A DNA stretch of 64,000 bases from an uncultured Gluconobacter sp. Its GTDB lineage: Bacteria > Pseudomonadota > Alphaproteobacteria > Acetobacterales > Acetobacteraceae. The stretch lies in assembly GCA_937880175.1 (NCBI GenBank), contig CALFLO010000074.1, positions 1 to 64,000 on the forward strand, in the 5' to 3' direction. The position numbers and the translations under genes are program-made. This document shows, one piece after another, positions 18,694-28,544 of the stretch. The notes under the pieces are model-generated. The model made no database searches and was not told the DNA's origin. It saw only the letters and a program-made list of their open reading frames with translations. The first letter of the stretch is position 1. Each line of letters opens with the position of its first letter.

Positions 18694-19056
18694 ATGGCTT
18701 TGTGGAGTGATCTTGTCCTCTTTCAATCGGTGCCAGATTTCGTGATGCAATCCATACTCGATACGTTGTGGGGTTTGATCCTCGGCCTGCTGGGCGTGGT
18801 CGTGGCCGGTGTGGCGATCATCGAGGTCATGGCCCGCTCCGTACTCGCAGGACTGGGAATACAGGGCAACACACAGACAGTCCTCCTGTTCCTGCTTCTG
18901 GGGGGGCTGATTGTGGCGTCGTTCAGGATTTTTGGACGGCTTTTCGCAGTTCTGCTGGTCGCGGCTTTTTCCGTCTATTTCATGCATGTCGTCTTCGGAT
19001 TTGTGAGCGACGCGCTCATCCCGGTTCAGACATCGGGCGCGACGACCGACGTCTGA
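18694..19056 (+). CDS. Small membrane protein of unknown function
   Basis: A 120-residue product with two to three hydrophobic helices (about 24-50 and 63-105). A GGAG at 18681 lies 9 bases before the ATG. Divergent from the AEC transporter and convergent with acs. I do not recognise a family; the reverse-strand frame across it lacks comparable features. Confidence 0.55.
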   Translation: MALWSDLVLFQSVPDFVMQSILDTLWGLILGLLGVVVAGVAIIEVMARSVLAGLGIQGNTQTVLLFLLLGGLIVASFRIFGRLFAVLLVAAFSVYFMHVVFGFVSDALIPVQTSGATTDV

Positions 19057-19076
19057 ACGCAGTCAGGGCCGATAGA

Positions 19077-20984
19077 TCAGCCTTTCGGGGTCTGAATGAT
19101 GTCGATCAGCGTTGCGACGATTTCAGGATCGGCGAGGGTGGACAGGTCGCCAAGTCCCTCAGTGTCGCCACATGCAATTTTGCGCAGCAGGCGGCGAACG
19201 CTTTTCCCCGAGCGGGTCTTGGGAAGATCCGGCACGATATGGATGCGCTCGGGCGCGGCATAGCGCCCCACTTTTGACGTGATGGCCTTCGCAGCCCGGA
19301 GGTGCAGGTCCTCAGGAGCATTATCGCGCGGGACGACATAGACGACGATGCCCTGTCCCTTGAGATCATGCGGCACCCCGATCGCCGCACTCTCCGCGAT
19401 GGCCAGTTCAGTCGCCAGCGCATCTTCGATTTCGGCAGATCCGATCCGGTGTCCGGAGACGTTGATCACGTCATCAACACGCCCGGTGATCCAGTAATAA
19501 CCGTCCTCGTCGCGCCGTGCGCCATCGCCCGTGAAATAATATCCGGGATAGGGCTGAAGATAGGTGCGCTCGAAAAGAGCGGCGTCATTCCAGATGGTAA
19601 GGGCCCGCCCCGGCCAGGAACCTCTGAGGCAGAGCACACCTTCTGTCGCACCCCCTTTCGGGGCACCGCGTTCGTCCAGAAGAACGGGATGAACGCCAGG
19701 AAGGGGGAGGGTGGCGGAAGCCGGTTTTTCCCGGACAGCACCCGGCACGGGCGAAATCATGATCCCGCCGCTCTCGGTCTGCCACCAGGTATCGACGAAG
19801 GCGCAGCGGCCACCGCCGACATGATCATTGAACCAGGACCACGCTTCCTGGCTGATAGGCTCACCGACAGTGCCCAAAACGCGCAGGGAAGACAGATCAT
19901 GGCGCTGCACGACGTCATCGCCTTCGCGCATAAGCGCACGGATGGCGGTGGGGGACGTATAGAATGTCGTAACCTTGTGATCCTGGATTACGCTCCACCA
20001 GCGGCCCGGTCCCGGATAGGACGGCATGCCTTCAAACAGCAGAAGCGTCCCGCCGTTCAGCAGGGGGCCATAGACACCATAGGTATGCCCGGTGATCCAG
20101 CCGATATCGGCGGTGCACCAGAAGAGGTCTCCTTCCTGATGGTCGAAAACCAGTTCGTGTGTGTAGGACGCCCAGACCAGATACCCGCCCGTGCCATGCA
20201 CAATCCCCTTGGGTTTTCCCGTGCTGCCCGATGTGTACAGCAGAAACAGGGGGGCCGAAGCCGGCATGTCCTGTGCCACGCAGTCGGATGAGGCGCTGTC
20301 CAGAAGGGGAGTGAGCCACATGTCGCGGTCGGCCGTCATGTCGACGTCGTCTTCCGTAACGCTCACAACCAGAACATGGCGGATGGCAACGGTTTCCGGG
20401 CGGAGCGCCAGTGCGGCATCCAGTGTCGTCTTGAACGGGATCCGTTTCGGGCCACGGCGTCCCATATTGGCGGTAATGACGAGCATGGCACCACTGTCAG
20501 CCAGCCGGTCCGCAATGGCTTCCGGAGAGAACCCGCCGAACAGAACCACGTGAATGGCTCCGATCCGCGCGCAGGCGAGCATGGCGATCAGGCCTTCGGG
20601 AACGGAAGGCAGGTGAATGGCAACCCGGTCACCGGTCTGCACACCCTGTTCGCGCAGGACGTTGGCCATGCGGCAGACGCGTTCGTGCAGCATGCGGTAG
20701 GTAAATGTCACGACCCGGTCAGTTTCTTCCGCCTGCCAGACAAGGGCGTTCTGATCGCCGCGCGCCTCAAGATGCCGGTCCAGGCAGTTGACGCTGGCGT
20801 TGAGCATTCCGTCGGGAAACCAGCCGCGCTCGGTGCAATGGGCCTGACTGGGTGTGGCATTCCAGGTCAGCCGTCTGCTTTCGCGTTCCCAGTAAAGTTC
20901 AGGTCTTGCCGCGGCATCTCCCACCAGAGTGCCGTAGTCCGCAGGGGACAGACGGAATGTATGAGGCTGGGAGGAAAGTGACAT
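19077..20984 (-). CDS. acs: Acetyl-CoA synthetase
   Basis: The enzyme activates acetate to acetyl-CoA via acetyl-AMP. Starting at the ATG at 20984 gives 635 residues. It has the AMP-binding motif YTSGSTGKPKG, WWQTESGG, YWITGRVDDVINVSGHRIG and the catalytic lysine K594 in KTRSGK, a lysine that is acetylated in characterised Acs proteins. WCTADIGWITGHTYGVYGPL is specific to acetyl- or propionyl-CoA synthetases. PrpE-like specificity for propionate cannot be fully excluded. Confidence 0.92.
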   Translation of the reverse strand: MSLSSQPHTFRLSPADYGTLVGDAAARPELYWERESRRLTWNATPSQAHCTERGWFPDGMLNASVNCLDRHLEARGDQNALVWQAEETDRVVTFTYRMLHERVCRMANVLREQGVQTGDRVAIHLPSVPEGLIAMLACARIGAIHVVLFGGFSPEAIADRLADSGAMLVITANMGRRGPKRIPFKTTLDAALALRPETVAIRHVLVVSVTEDDVDMTADRDMWLTPLLDSASSDCVAQDMPASAPLFLLYTSGSTGKPKGIVHGTGGYLVWASYTHELVFDHQEGDLFWCTADIGWITGHTYGVYGPLLNGGTLLLFEGMPSYPGPGRWWSVIQDHKVTTFYTSPTAIRALMREGDDVVQRHDLSSLRVLGTVGEPISQEAWSWFNDHVGGGRCAFVDTWWQTESGGIMISPVPGAVREKPASATLPLPGVHPVLLDERGAPKGGATEGVLCLRGSWPGRALTIWNDAALFERTYLQPYPGYYFTGDGARRDEDGYYWITGRVDDVINVSGHRIGSAEIEDALATELAIAESAAIGVPHDLKGQGIVVYVVPRDNAPEDLHLRAAKAITSKVGRYAAPERIHIVPDLPKTRSGKSVRRLLRKIACGDTEGLGDLSTLADPEIVATLIDIIQTPKG

Positions 20985-21101
20985 GGACCTGAAAACCTTA
21001 CGCACGAAAGACGAACGCCATAGAGCGGGCGCATCGTTATATTTGGCTTGCAGGATTGGAAATAGAGGAAAATTTCCTGTGGTCGCCAGTCCCGGACGGG
21101 T

Positions 21102-22106
21102 TCAGGCTTTGCGAACAGTGCAGAGAGACGCAATGTGCCGTCTGCACAATGCCATATCCGGTGACGCACTCTGCTTGCAGGCCAGTTCGAATGCCTGCGT
21201 TTCCCGGGCTGCCATCATCAGTGCCGGAAGGGACCACCGGTCGAGCGCCTGATTGAAGGCCGCCGTTCGCTTGAAGAATACAGGGGGCTTGAGCGCCTTC
21301 ATGGACTCGGCGCGTCCCTGACCGTCCTGCACGGCCTGTGCGACTTTCTGAAGCCGAACCAGCACGCCCAGCACGGTGCGCGCGACGGCAACGGGATTGG
21401 CGCCATCAGCCAGTGCCCGCTCCAGAGCCTGATCGGCCATCATGCGATTTCCGCAGAGCGCTGAAAAAGCAGCATCTTCGAGCGAATTGCCGCCCGCATC
21501 GCCGACACAGTCCTGAACGGCCTGCAGATCAAGGCGACCGTTTTCACCTGCATAGAGGACAAGCTTCTCGATCTCGCCCCGAACGCCACTGCGGTCGGCG
21601 CCAAGCACGCCTGTCAGCCAGATCAGGGCATCGCGGTCGATCGTAACGCCAGATTGTCCGAAAGCGTCAGTCACCGTCTGGGAAAGGGCACGTCCTTCTT
21701 CGGGATAGCAGGCGATGGACGCCACCTGCTTATGGGCTTCCGCCAATGCACGAAGTTTCGAGCGCGCCGTGATCCCCGGCGCCTCGATCACGATCAGGGT
21801 TTCCGTCTGAGTTTCAAGAACCCGCTTGAACATCGGGGCCAGACTGTCCTGACCCTCGCGCACCCAGACAACGCGCCGGCCACCAATCAGGGAAAGCGCC
21901 GTGGCCTCTTCCTCGAGCCGGTCCTGCGTTTCCCGGTCCAGTTGTGCCACCTGAAAAGGATCATCAGTCGTTCCGGCCACCAGTCTGACCGCCTGTGCGG
22001 CGCGCTCACGAATAAGACCGGTATCTTCGCCATGAAGCACGACGGCCCGCCAGGACCCCGCATCAGCCAGTGTCCGGCCGATATTCCGTGCGTCGATCTT
22101 CACCAC
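21102..22106 (-). CDS. holA: DNA polymerase III delta subunit
   Basis: HolA is the clamp-loader delta subunit that opens the beta clamp. The 334-residue product begins MVKIDARNIGRTLA and has the HolA arrangement GSWRAVVLHGEDTGLIRERA, then RRVVWVREG, IEAPG and GEIEKLVLYAG in the middle and a helical C-terminal domain with EDAAFSALCGN. The start abuts the lptE stop, the typical lptE-holA order after leuS. Confidence 0.93.
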   Translation of the reverse strand: MVKIDARNIGRTLADAGSWRAVVLHGEDTGLIRERAAQAVRLVAGTTDDPFQVAQLDRETQDRLEEEATALSLIGGRRVVWVREGQDSLAPMFKRVLETQTETLIVIEAPGITARSKLRALAEAHKQVASIACYPEEGRALSQTVTDAFGQSGVTIDRDALIWLTGVLGADRSGVRGEIEKLVLYAGENGRLDLQAVQDCVGDAGGNSLEDAAFSALCGNRMMADQALERALADGANPVAVARTVLGVLVRLQKVAQAVQDGQGRAESMKALKPPVFFKRTAAFNQALDRWSLPALMMAARETQAFELACKQSASPDMALCRRHIASLCTVRKA

Positions 22107-22778
22107 TTACTGCGAAGACGTGCTGGTCGTGCTTCTGGACAGACGGCCGGTTGCGGAAGCCGGGAAGCCATCAACACCTGTCCGGTCCGTGGCGGAGTTT
22201 CCGTTGTCATCAGGCATGCGATCCGTGTTCAGATAACGCGGCAGTTCATCCGGTGCGGCTTTCTCGGGCATGTTGTGACTGCGGAACCAGATCGCGATCT
22301 GCTGGGTCATGGTCTGCGCCAATGTGTCCGAGACACGCGCCTGAAGCGTTTCGTCATTCAGGGTCTGGGCGAAATACTGTTCGAACGTGGTGTTGAAGCC
22401 GTCCAGCGTGGTTGCATCTCCCTGCGCCAGCATGCGCGGATTCTGCTCGACCGTAATCAGCACCCAGTGTGCCGAGCCCGTGCTTCGGGTCCGGCCGGAC
22501 GTATTGTCCTGATGGATGTCGACCGCTTCCTCGTTCATGCCGGAAGAAACTTTCAACATGTATTTATGAGGATCTTCCGGCCCGGCACCGGTCAGATTTT
22601 TCTGCAGGGCCAGACGCAGTTCCTGACCGTAGCGCCCCGGAATGTTGTCCACATACACCTGTGCCAACTCTTCCGACATGTCGGATTTCGGGGTCAGCTT
22701 TCCATAGAGGGGTGCAAAACCACACCCCCCCAGCAGAAGAAAAGCCGTGAGCAGAAAGGTGCCGCGCCGGTCAGACAT
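22107..22778 (-). CDS. lptE: LPS assembly lipoprotein LptE
   Basis: LptE plugs the LptD barrel that inserts LPS in the outer membrane. A lipobox LGGC with C19 follows a hydrophobic signal. The beta-rich region contains GFAPLYGKL after the lipidation site and QELRLALQKNLTG, typical of alphaproteobacterial LptE. It overlaps the leuS stop by one base and precedes holA, the usual gene order. The C-terminal Ser/Thr tail is variable. Confidence 0.9.
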   Translation of the reverse strand: MSDRRGTFLLTAFLLLGGCGFAPLYGKLTPKSDMSEELAQVYVDNIPGRYGQELRLALQKNLTGAGPEDPHKYMLKVSSGMNEEAVDIHQDNTSGRTRSTGSAHWVLITVEQNPRMLAQGDATTLDGFNTTFEQYFAQTLNDETLQARVSDTLAQTMTQQIAIWFRSHNMPEKAAPDELPRYLNTDRMPDDNGNSATDRTGVDGFPASATGRLSRSTTSTSSQ

Positions 22779-25375
22779 CAGCCTGCCACCACGAAATTGA
22801 CGATCCGGTTCGGAACATGGATTTCCTTCACCAGCCGTTTTCCTTCAAGCAGACGGGCCACGTTCGGCTCATTCTTCGCAGCCGCCAGGACGTCTTCCTT
22901 CGGCGCGTTGGGCGGGACCTCAATGGTCCCCCGCAGCTTGCCAAGGATCTGCACGCCGATTGTGACGCTCTGCACGGCCAGCCATTTCTCTTCGGCCTCC
23001 GGCCAGGGGCGTTCCACAACCAACGCGCTTCCCGGCTCCAGAACCGCCATCATGTCCTCGGCAAGGTGAGGCATCATGGGCGCGACCAGAAGGCACAGGA
23101 CTTGCGCCGCTTCACGACGGGCAGCGGCAATGCCAGCTCCCTCGACACGTTCCGCGTCGGCCAGCGCTGAGGTCAGCTCATGAAGACGGGCCACGGCGAC
23201 ATTGGGCGTAAAGGCCTCAAGGGCGTCACCCACCGCAGCAATGGCTCTATGCGTAACGCGACGCAGGTCATCTCCGGCCGTCCCGTGCACGCTGTCCGCC
23301 GCATCCCGCGCCGCGACAGCCGATACGAGACGATGCAGCCTCTGACCAAAGCGGGCAGCGGCTGCAACGCCTGATGCCGTCCATTCCATGTCCCTTTCGG
23401 GCGGGCTGTCGGAGAGGACGAACCAGCGGGCCGTATCCGCGCCAAAACGCTCGATGATGTCGACCGGAGACACCGTGTTGCGCTTGGACTTGGACATTTT
23501 CTCCGAGCGGCCGACCTGAACGGGCGTTCCCGTCTCACGGCGCACGACCTGATCGCCCTGACGCTCGACGTCTTCGGGATAGAGCCAGCCGCTGTCGTCC
23601 CGATAGCTTTCATGGGTCACCATGCCCTGGGTGAAGAGACCGGCAAACGGCTCGTCCACATCCAGATGCCCGGTTTCATGCATCGCGCGCGTGAAGAAAC
23701 GCGCATAGAGCAGATGCAGGATCGCATGCTCGATGCCGCCGATATACTGATCGACGGGCAGCCAGCCATTGGCAGCCGCCGGAACGGTCGGGGTCTCGGC
23801 GTGCGGGCTGGTGAAGCGGGCGAAATACCATGAACTGTCGACAAAGGTGTCGAACGTATCGGTCTCGCGAACCGCAGGCTTGCCACAATGCGGGCAGTCC
23901 ACATGCTTCCAGGTCGGATGGTGATCGAGCGGATTGCCGGGACGGTCAAACGTCACATCTTCCGGCAAAATCACGGGAAGCAGCTCGTCAGGGACCGGAA
24001 CCGGTCCGCAGGCGTCGCAGTGAATGACGGGAATGGGGCAACCCCAGTAGCGCTGGCGGGAAATGCCCCAGTCGCGCAGACGCCAGTTCACGACGCCCTT
24101 GCCAGCCCCCAGCCCTTCGAGCCGTTCAATGACTTTCTTTCGTGCCGTGGCAGGATCGAGCCCATCCAGAAAACCTGAATTGAAAAGGGTCGCGTCGCCT
24201 GAAACTGCCTTCTTGCCCAATACAAAGGTCTCAGCATCCTGACCAGCAGGAAGCAGAACCTGCGGAACCGGAAGATCGTATTTGCGGGCGAAATCGAGAT
24301 CGCGCTGATCGCCGCACGGGCAGCCGAAGACAGCACCGGTGCCGTAATCCATCAGGACGAAATTGGCGATCCAGACAGGTGCCGTCTTTTCGGGATCAAG
24401 CGGGTTGGCGACACGCAGACCCGTATCGAACCCACGCTTTTCAGCCGCTTCGATGACTTCCTCGGACGTCCCGAGACGGCGGCATTCTTCAATGAAGGCA
24501 GCAGCCTGCGGGTTGGTCTCCGCAACCTTGCGGGCCAGGGGATGCTCCGCCGAAATTCCGACGAAGCTCAGACCAAACAGGGTGTCAGGACGCGTCGTGA
24601 AAACTTCGACGCTATCGAGATCCTCATCATAGCCTGCGGGTGGCTGATGCAGCGCAAAGCGGACCCGCGCGCCTTCCGAACGGCCGATCCAGCGCTCCTG
24701 CATTGTCCGGACTCGTTCGGGCCAGCGATCAAGCGTCTTCAGATCGTCGAGCAGGGGCTGGGCGAATTTCGTGATTTTCAGGAACCACTGGGAGAGCTTC
24801 TTTTTCTCGATCAGCGCTCCCGAGCGCCAGCCGCGTCCGTCCACGACCTGCTCGTTTGCGAGAACCGTCTCGTCCACCGGATCCCAGTTGACCAGAGAGT
24901 CCCGGCGTTCGACCAGTCCGGCCGCCAGCATGTCGGTGAACAGCTTCTGCTGCTTGCCATAATATTCCGGCAGGCAGGTCGCGATCTCACGATCCCAGTC
25001 CAGCGAGAAGCCCAGACGCTGAAGCGTGCCGCGCATGGTGGCGATGTTGTCCATCGTCCACTTGCCCGGGTGAACATTGCGCTCACGGGCAGCATTTTCT
25101 GCCGGCAGACCAAAAGCATCCCATCCCATGGGATGCATGACCGCGAAACCACGGGCCCGCTTGTAGCGCGCGACCACATCCCCGAGCGTATAGTTTCGGA
25201 CATGTCCGACATGAAGCTGCCCCGACGGATACGGGAACATCTCCAGTACGTAATATTTCGGACGATCGGCCGGGGGAACATCTGGAACCGCAAAGGTACT
25301 CCGCCGCTTCCATTCGTTCTGCCAGAACGGTTCGCGGTCCTGGAAATCAAATGCGGGGGCTGTGGTATCGCTCAT
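22778..25375 (-). CDS. leuS: Leucyl-tRNA synthetase
   Basis: Class I tRNA synthetase charging tRNA-Leu. The start at 25375 gives 865 residues beginning MSDTTAPAFDFQDREPFWQ. The HIGH motif is HVGH at 55-58 and the KMSKS motif is intact near residue 624 (EKMSKSKRN). An editing domain with TTRPDTLFG and a zinc-type CDACG/CPHCG pair lies between them. The start lies 7 bases after the DUF3576 stop, and the gene is followed by lptE and holA. Confidence 0.96.
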   Translation of the reverse strand: MSDTTAPAFDFQDREPFWQNEWKRRSTFAVPDVPPADRPKYYVLEMFPYPSGQLHVGHVRNYTLGDVVARYKRARGFAVMHPMGWDAFGLPAENAARERNVHPGKWTMDNIATMRGTLQRLGFSLDWDREIATCLPEYYGKQQKLFTDMLAAGLVERRDSLVNWDPVDETVLANEQVVDGRGWRSGALIEKKKLSQWFLKITKFAQPLLDDLKTLDRWPERVRTMQERWIGRSEGARVRFALHQPPAGYDEDLDSVEVFTTRPDTLFGLSFVGISAEHPLARKVAETNPQAAAFIEECRRLGTSEEVIEAAEKRGFDTGLRVANPLDPEKTAPVWIANFVLMDYGTGAVFGCPCGDQRDLDFARKYDLPVPQVLLPAGQDAETFVLGKKAVSGDATLFNSGFLDGLDPATARKKVIERLEGLGAGKGVVNWRLRDWGISRQRYWGCPIPVIHCDACGPVPVPDELLPVILPEDVTFDRPGNPLDHHPTWKHVDCPHCGKPAVRETDTFDTFVDSSWYFARFTSPHAETPTVPAAANGWLPVDQYIGGIEHAILHLLYARFFTRAMHETGHLDVDEPFAGLFTQGMVTHESYRDDSGWLYPEDVERQGDQVVRRETGTPVQVGRSEKMSKSKRNTVSPVDIIERFGADTARWFVLSDSPPERDMEWTASGVAAAARFGQRLHRLVSAVAARDAADSVHGTAGDDLRRVTHRAIAAVGDALEAFTPNVAVARLHELTSALADAERVEGAGIAAARREAAQVLCLLVAPMMPHLAEDMMAVLEPGSALVVERPWPEAEEKWLAVQSVTIGVQILGKLRGTIEVPPNAPKEDVLAAAKNEPNVARLLEGKRLVKEIHVPNRIVNFVVAG

Positions 25376-25382
25376 GTCTGAC

Positions 25383-25901
25383 TCAGTTGTCCCGCTCGCC
25401 ATTTTCGGCACGCAGCTGACGTGCGCGCGTCAGGATGCGGGTGGTGATATCGGAAGTTGTGGTTGCGGAAACAGACGTGTCTTCCCACTGGCCATCCTGC
25501 AGGACCTGCCGGAACACGGAGACCCGCAGGGCATCGGAACGCAGCCGACGATCCAGCACATAGGCTGCAATCTTGAACCGCTCGTTCTGGCTGACGGAAG
25601 GCTGATACCAGTCGGTGAGGATGACGCCGCCCACAGCATCGGCAGATGCCAGTGGCATGAAGGACAGGGTATCGATTGCGCCGCGCCACAGATAGGCGTT
25701 CACGCCACCGCGAAGTTCGTCAGCGCCACCTTCGGCACCACGGTCCACACCCAGAAGATGATTGCGAGGTGCGGTCAGGCTGCTGGGATCACGTCCGCCG
25801 CCACAGGCAGCAAGAGCGCCAAGTGCCAGAAAGCCGAGGGCAAGACGGGTCGTGGGTCGGTGGAAGGGGCGAAGAACGGTCAACTGGATGCGAGACATCA
25901 T
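25383..25901 (-). CDS. DUF3576 family lipoprotein
   Basis: A 172-residue product with a lipobox LAAC (C33). The pattern GVNAYLWRGAIDTLSFMPLASADAVGGVILTDWY is the DUF3576 hallmark of alphaproteobacteria, in which the gene usually lies next to leuS-lptE-holA. It is probably an outer-membrane-associated lipoprotein with a role in envelope assembly, but the function is uncharacterised. Confidence 0.85.
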   Translation of the reverse strand: MMSRIQLTVLRPFHRPTTRLALGFLALGALAACGGGRDPSSLTAPRNHLLGVDRGAEGGADELRGGVNAYLWRGAIDTLSFMPLASADAVGGVILTDWYQPSVSQNERFKIAAYVLDRRLRSDALRVSVFRQVLQDGQWEDTSVSATTTSDITTRILTRARQLRAENGERDN

Positions 25902-26036
25902 GTGTGGTCCTGCGGGCCGCGCCAGGGCCGGTCACAAGCAAGGATGCAGACTGGCGAGGCCTGCAGCCGGCAACTTCTGTTTGAGTGTTCATATCGTGCT
26001 GGCGGCACGAGGCCAAGCACCTGAAGGAAGATGTTC

Positions 26037-28145
26037 TTATCCTTCAGTCACACCGGCTCTGCGCAGGGCCCGTGCCAGTCTCGTCTGCTGCGCGTCGTCT
26101 GCGAAAGGAAACCGGCTGATGGTTCTGGAAATCGTCAGATCGGGTACCAGACGAAGAAGGTGACGGCAGACCTGATGCGCCTCTTCAGGGGCATCGCCCA
26201 GTTCAGTCAGCGCAATGAGATAATAAACCAGTGAACTCGGGCATGACGGATAAAGGCCGGATATCAGGCGACCCATTGAAATTACTTCCTGATAGTCTTC
26301 TCCCAGCAGAAGGACCATCATGAAGACCGGGCGCAGGAGCTCAAGCAACTGTGAGCGATATCCGTTCTCAAGCAGAAGCTTTACGCTCCGAGCAGCGGAG
26401 GCCATTTTTTTCTGTAACAGATCCAGAACAATTCCGGCCATCAGGAGATCCGGAGAATCCTTGTGAGGCCCTTCATTCCGGGAGATATCCGCGACAGCAG
26501 ACCTGACAATCGAAACGGCCGTATCGTGGCTTGCAGGCTCGTACATCAGATACGCGGCCAGAAGGACTTCGACCGCATGCAGATCCGGCATCAGCGCTAT
26601 GGCGCTACGAACGCTGCGAAGGCCACGGGCGAAAATTGCTTCTGTTTCAGGCCCCCAGTCATTCAGAAAGCGGGTATAACAATACAGGGCGTCAATAAGC
26701 GCGATCGCGCCGTCATCTCCATCAAGATCAATGGCACGTTCCAGCAGGGAATTGATCCTGTCGAACAGGGACATGTCATGACGCAAGAGCAGCATGAAAG
26801 CTCTCAGTGCCATCCCGAGAGCCGAGAGTTCTGAGTCCGGGCGGCCTGCAATTCGCCGGGCCTCGGTGACAAAGATGCTCCACTGTATTGCCTGCGCGGG
26901 CGCCAGAAGACTGTTTTTTGCCGTATCCGGACCCGAGGATGGGAAATCGTAATGGGTTCCCCAGATGATCACGCCCCCGCGCCGTGCATCCAGCACGCGC
27001 AGGATCAGGCGGTTGTCAGCACCATCCGGTCCTGCCCGGAGGGTTCCGGAAATGATGTAATCCATTCCCCAGGCCCGATAGATCGCTGAAGCATTCACAG
27101 GATCGGACAGGGAGCCCTCTGGAATGGCCAGAATATCGAAGGTTCCCATATGGACGAATATGAGCTCCATCTGGTCACGCAGATGCTGCCCATGCCCGGC
27201 AAGTGTTTCATCCGCACATGAGGGGGGAAGGAAAGCCAGCGAGATTTTACGGGGCTCTGTCGCGGCCGGATGCTGTGCGGCATAATGCAATGGCAAAGCC
27301 AGCATCGGATCAGGACGCAGAACCGGTGTAGCAAATGATACCTCCGGACTTCCGGCTGTCATGGTGGTCTGGGAGAAGTCCTTCGCCACATCCTTGCCGG
27401 AGCTTTCGGTTGGAATGCTTGTGATCAGCGCCTGTGTTGCCGGAGCCAGGGCATACCCTTCGATGTCTCCGAAAATATGCGTCATCTGATCAGCAAGAGC
27501 TGCTGCCCGGGCCTTGTCGCCGCGATGAAGCGCCATCTGAACCCTGGCCCGCCATGCAACCTCGTTCAGGCCATCAAACTTCAGTAAGCGTTCAGCCGCG
27601 TCTTCAACCTGATCCGGGTCCGTCAACTCCCGGACGGCATTTTCGTAAACCTGCTGAAGATGCGAAGAAAGACGTTCCCTTTGCTGGACAAGCCAGTCGT
27701 CCAGAGCGGGGTCTATTCCAGCCAGTTCTCCGAGAAGCGGCTCGTCAGGCAGAGTTATGCTGTCGATCGTCCGGACGCTGACGGTGAGCAGTCTCTCGGC
27801 ATCCACCGAGGTGAGGGCAGGCTTGAGGGCCAGCGAATGCCGCTGGACATCGATGACATCCACCCCCAGAGGGCTCAGCGCGTCCAGAAGGCGATGAATT
27901 TCCTGTCTGAGGGACGCGCGCGCCATATCTTCCGGACGCTGGCTCCAGAGCAGTTCTGCCAGACGGGATCGCAGGACGGGCTTTCGGTCAGAAAGAGCCA
28001 GAATGGCGAGAAGGGCCCGTGTCTTGCCCCCGACGGGCAGGACGCTCTCTCCCGTGAGGGTTCTGGCCTCCATCTGCCCGATCAGCCTCAGGCGGAGGAG
28101 CGTGGGATCGGTTTCGCGGATATGACGCGACGAACTGTCCACCAT
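26037..28145 (-). CDS. SARP-type transcriptional regulator with TolB-like and TPR-like regions
   Basis: The frame is open to 28169, but the ATG at 28145 has GGAG at an 8-base spacing, giving 702 residues. Residues 15-90 form a winged-helix domain (LRLIGQMEARTLTGESVLPVGGKTRALLAILAL) followed by the bacterial transcriptional activator domain (to about 240: LLWSQRPEDMARASLRQEIHRLL and AAERLLKFDGLNEVAWRARVQ). The middle (about 300-410) resembles the TolB N-domain seen in such regulators (AWGMDYIISGTLRAG, VLDARRGGVIIWGTHYDF), and the C-terminal third is helical repeats. The target genes are unknown, and no partner lies next to it. Confidence 0.75.
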   Translation of the reverse strand: MVDSSSRHIRETDPTLLRLRLIGQMEARTLTGESVLPVGGKTRALLAILALSDRKPVLRSRLAELLWSQRPEDMARASLRQEIHRLLDALSPLGVDVIDVQRHSLALKPALTSVDAERLLTVSVRTIDSITLPDEPLLGELAGIDPALDDWLVQQRERLSSHLQQVYENAVRELTDPDQVEDAAERLLKFDGLNEVAWRARVQMALHRGDKARAAALADQMTHIFGDIEGYALAPATQALITSIPTESSGKDVAKDFSQTTMTAGSPEVSFATPVLRPDPMLALPLHYAAQHPAATEPRKISLAFLPPSCADETLAGHGQHLRDQMELIFVHMGTFDILAIPEGSLSDPVNASAIYRAWGMDYIISGTLRAGPDGADNRLILRVLDARRGGVIIWGTHYDFPSSGPDTAKNSLLAPAQAIQWSIFVTEARRIAGRPDSELSALGMALRAFMLLLRHDMSLFDRINSLLERAIDLDGDDGAIALIDALYCYTRFLNDWGPETEAIFARGLRSVRSAIALMPDLHAVEVLLAAYLMYEPASHDTAVSIVRSAVADISRNEGPHKDSPDLLMAGIVLDLLQKKMASAARSVKLLLENGYRSQLLELLRPVFMMVLLLGEDYQEVISMGRLISGLYPSCPSSLVYYLIALTELGDAPEEAHQVCRHLLRLVPDLTISRTISRFPFADDAQQTRLARALRRAGVTEG

Positions 28146-28505
28146 CTTCGCCGGCTCCACGATCAGCATCCCGTGTCAAAAAAGACAGAAGTTCCAAACC
28201 GCTTCAGTATGTCATCGCAAGCAACGCAGATCATGGCAATTCTCAACCCAGTCAAACCTGCAAAGCCCCTGCAAAGAGGCATTGTGTAGGATGCCAGACG
28301 CGAATGCGCTCGTTCCTACTCAGGATTTGGTCCCACCAGAAAAACAGACCACCTTTTTGATTGAAAAAGGGTGTCGTGCAAGGCCGCAGCAGAGGCCCCG
28401 CTTAAAAGAGTACCTAGAAAAGGTTTAGATACCATAAACAATCCATATCATCCTCACCTTGGGATCGTCTCTTCACCACAAGGTGGTGGCGTTTATGCGG
28501 TATGG
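28146..28505. other. Intergenic region between SARP gene and the tRNA-Arg promoter
   Basis: About 360 bases with no coding evidence. It contains a short palindrome CACCAC-AAG-GTGGTG at 28474-28488 that alternatively pairs with CACCTTG at 28455. The divergent promoters of the SARP gene and the tRNA are presumably here. Confidence 0.4.
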
Positions 28506-28534
28506 TTGCAGAAACACCGTAACCGCTGTACGAG
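28506..28534 (+). promoter_or_regulatory. Candidate promoter of tRNA-Arg(CCU)
   Basis: TTGCAG at 28506-28511, a 17-base spacer and TACGAG at 28529-28534 place a start site just upstream of the tRNA 5' end at 28545. Confidence 0.4.
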
Positions 28535-28544
28535 AAGCTTGTTT

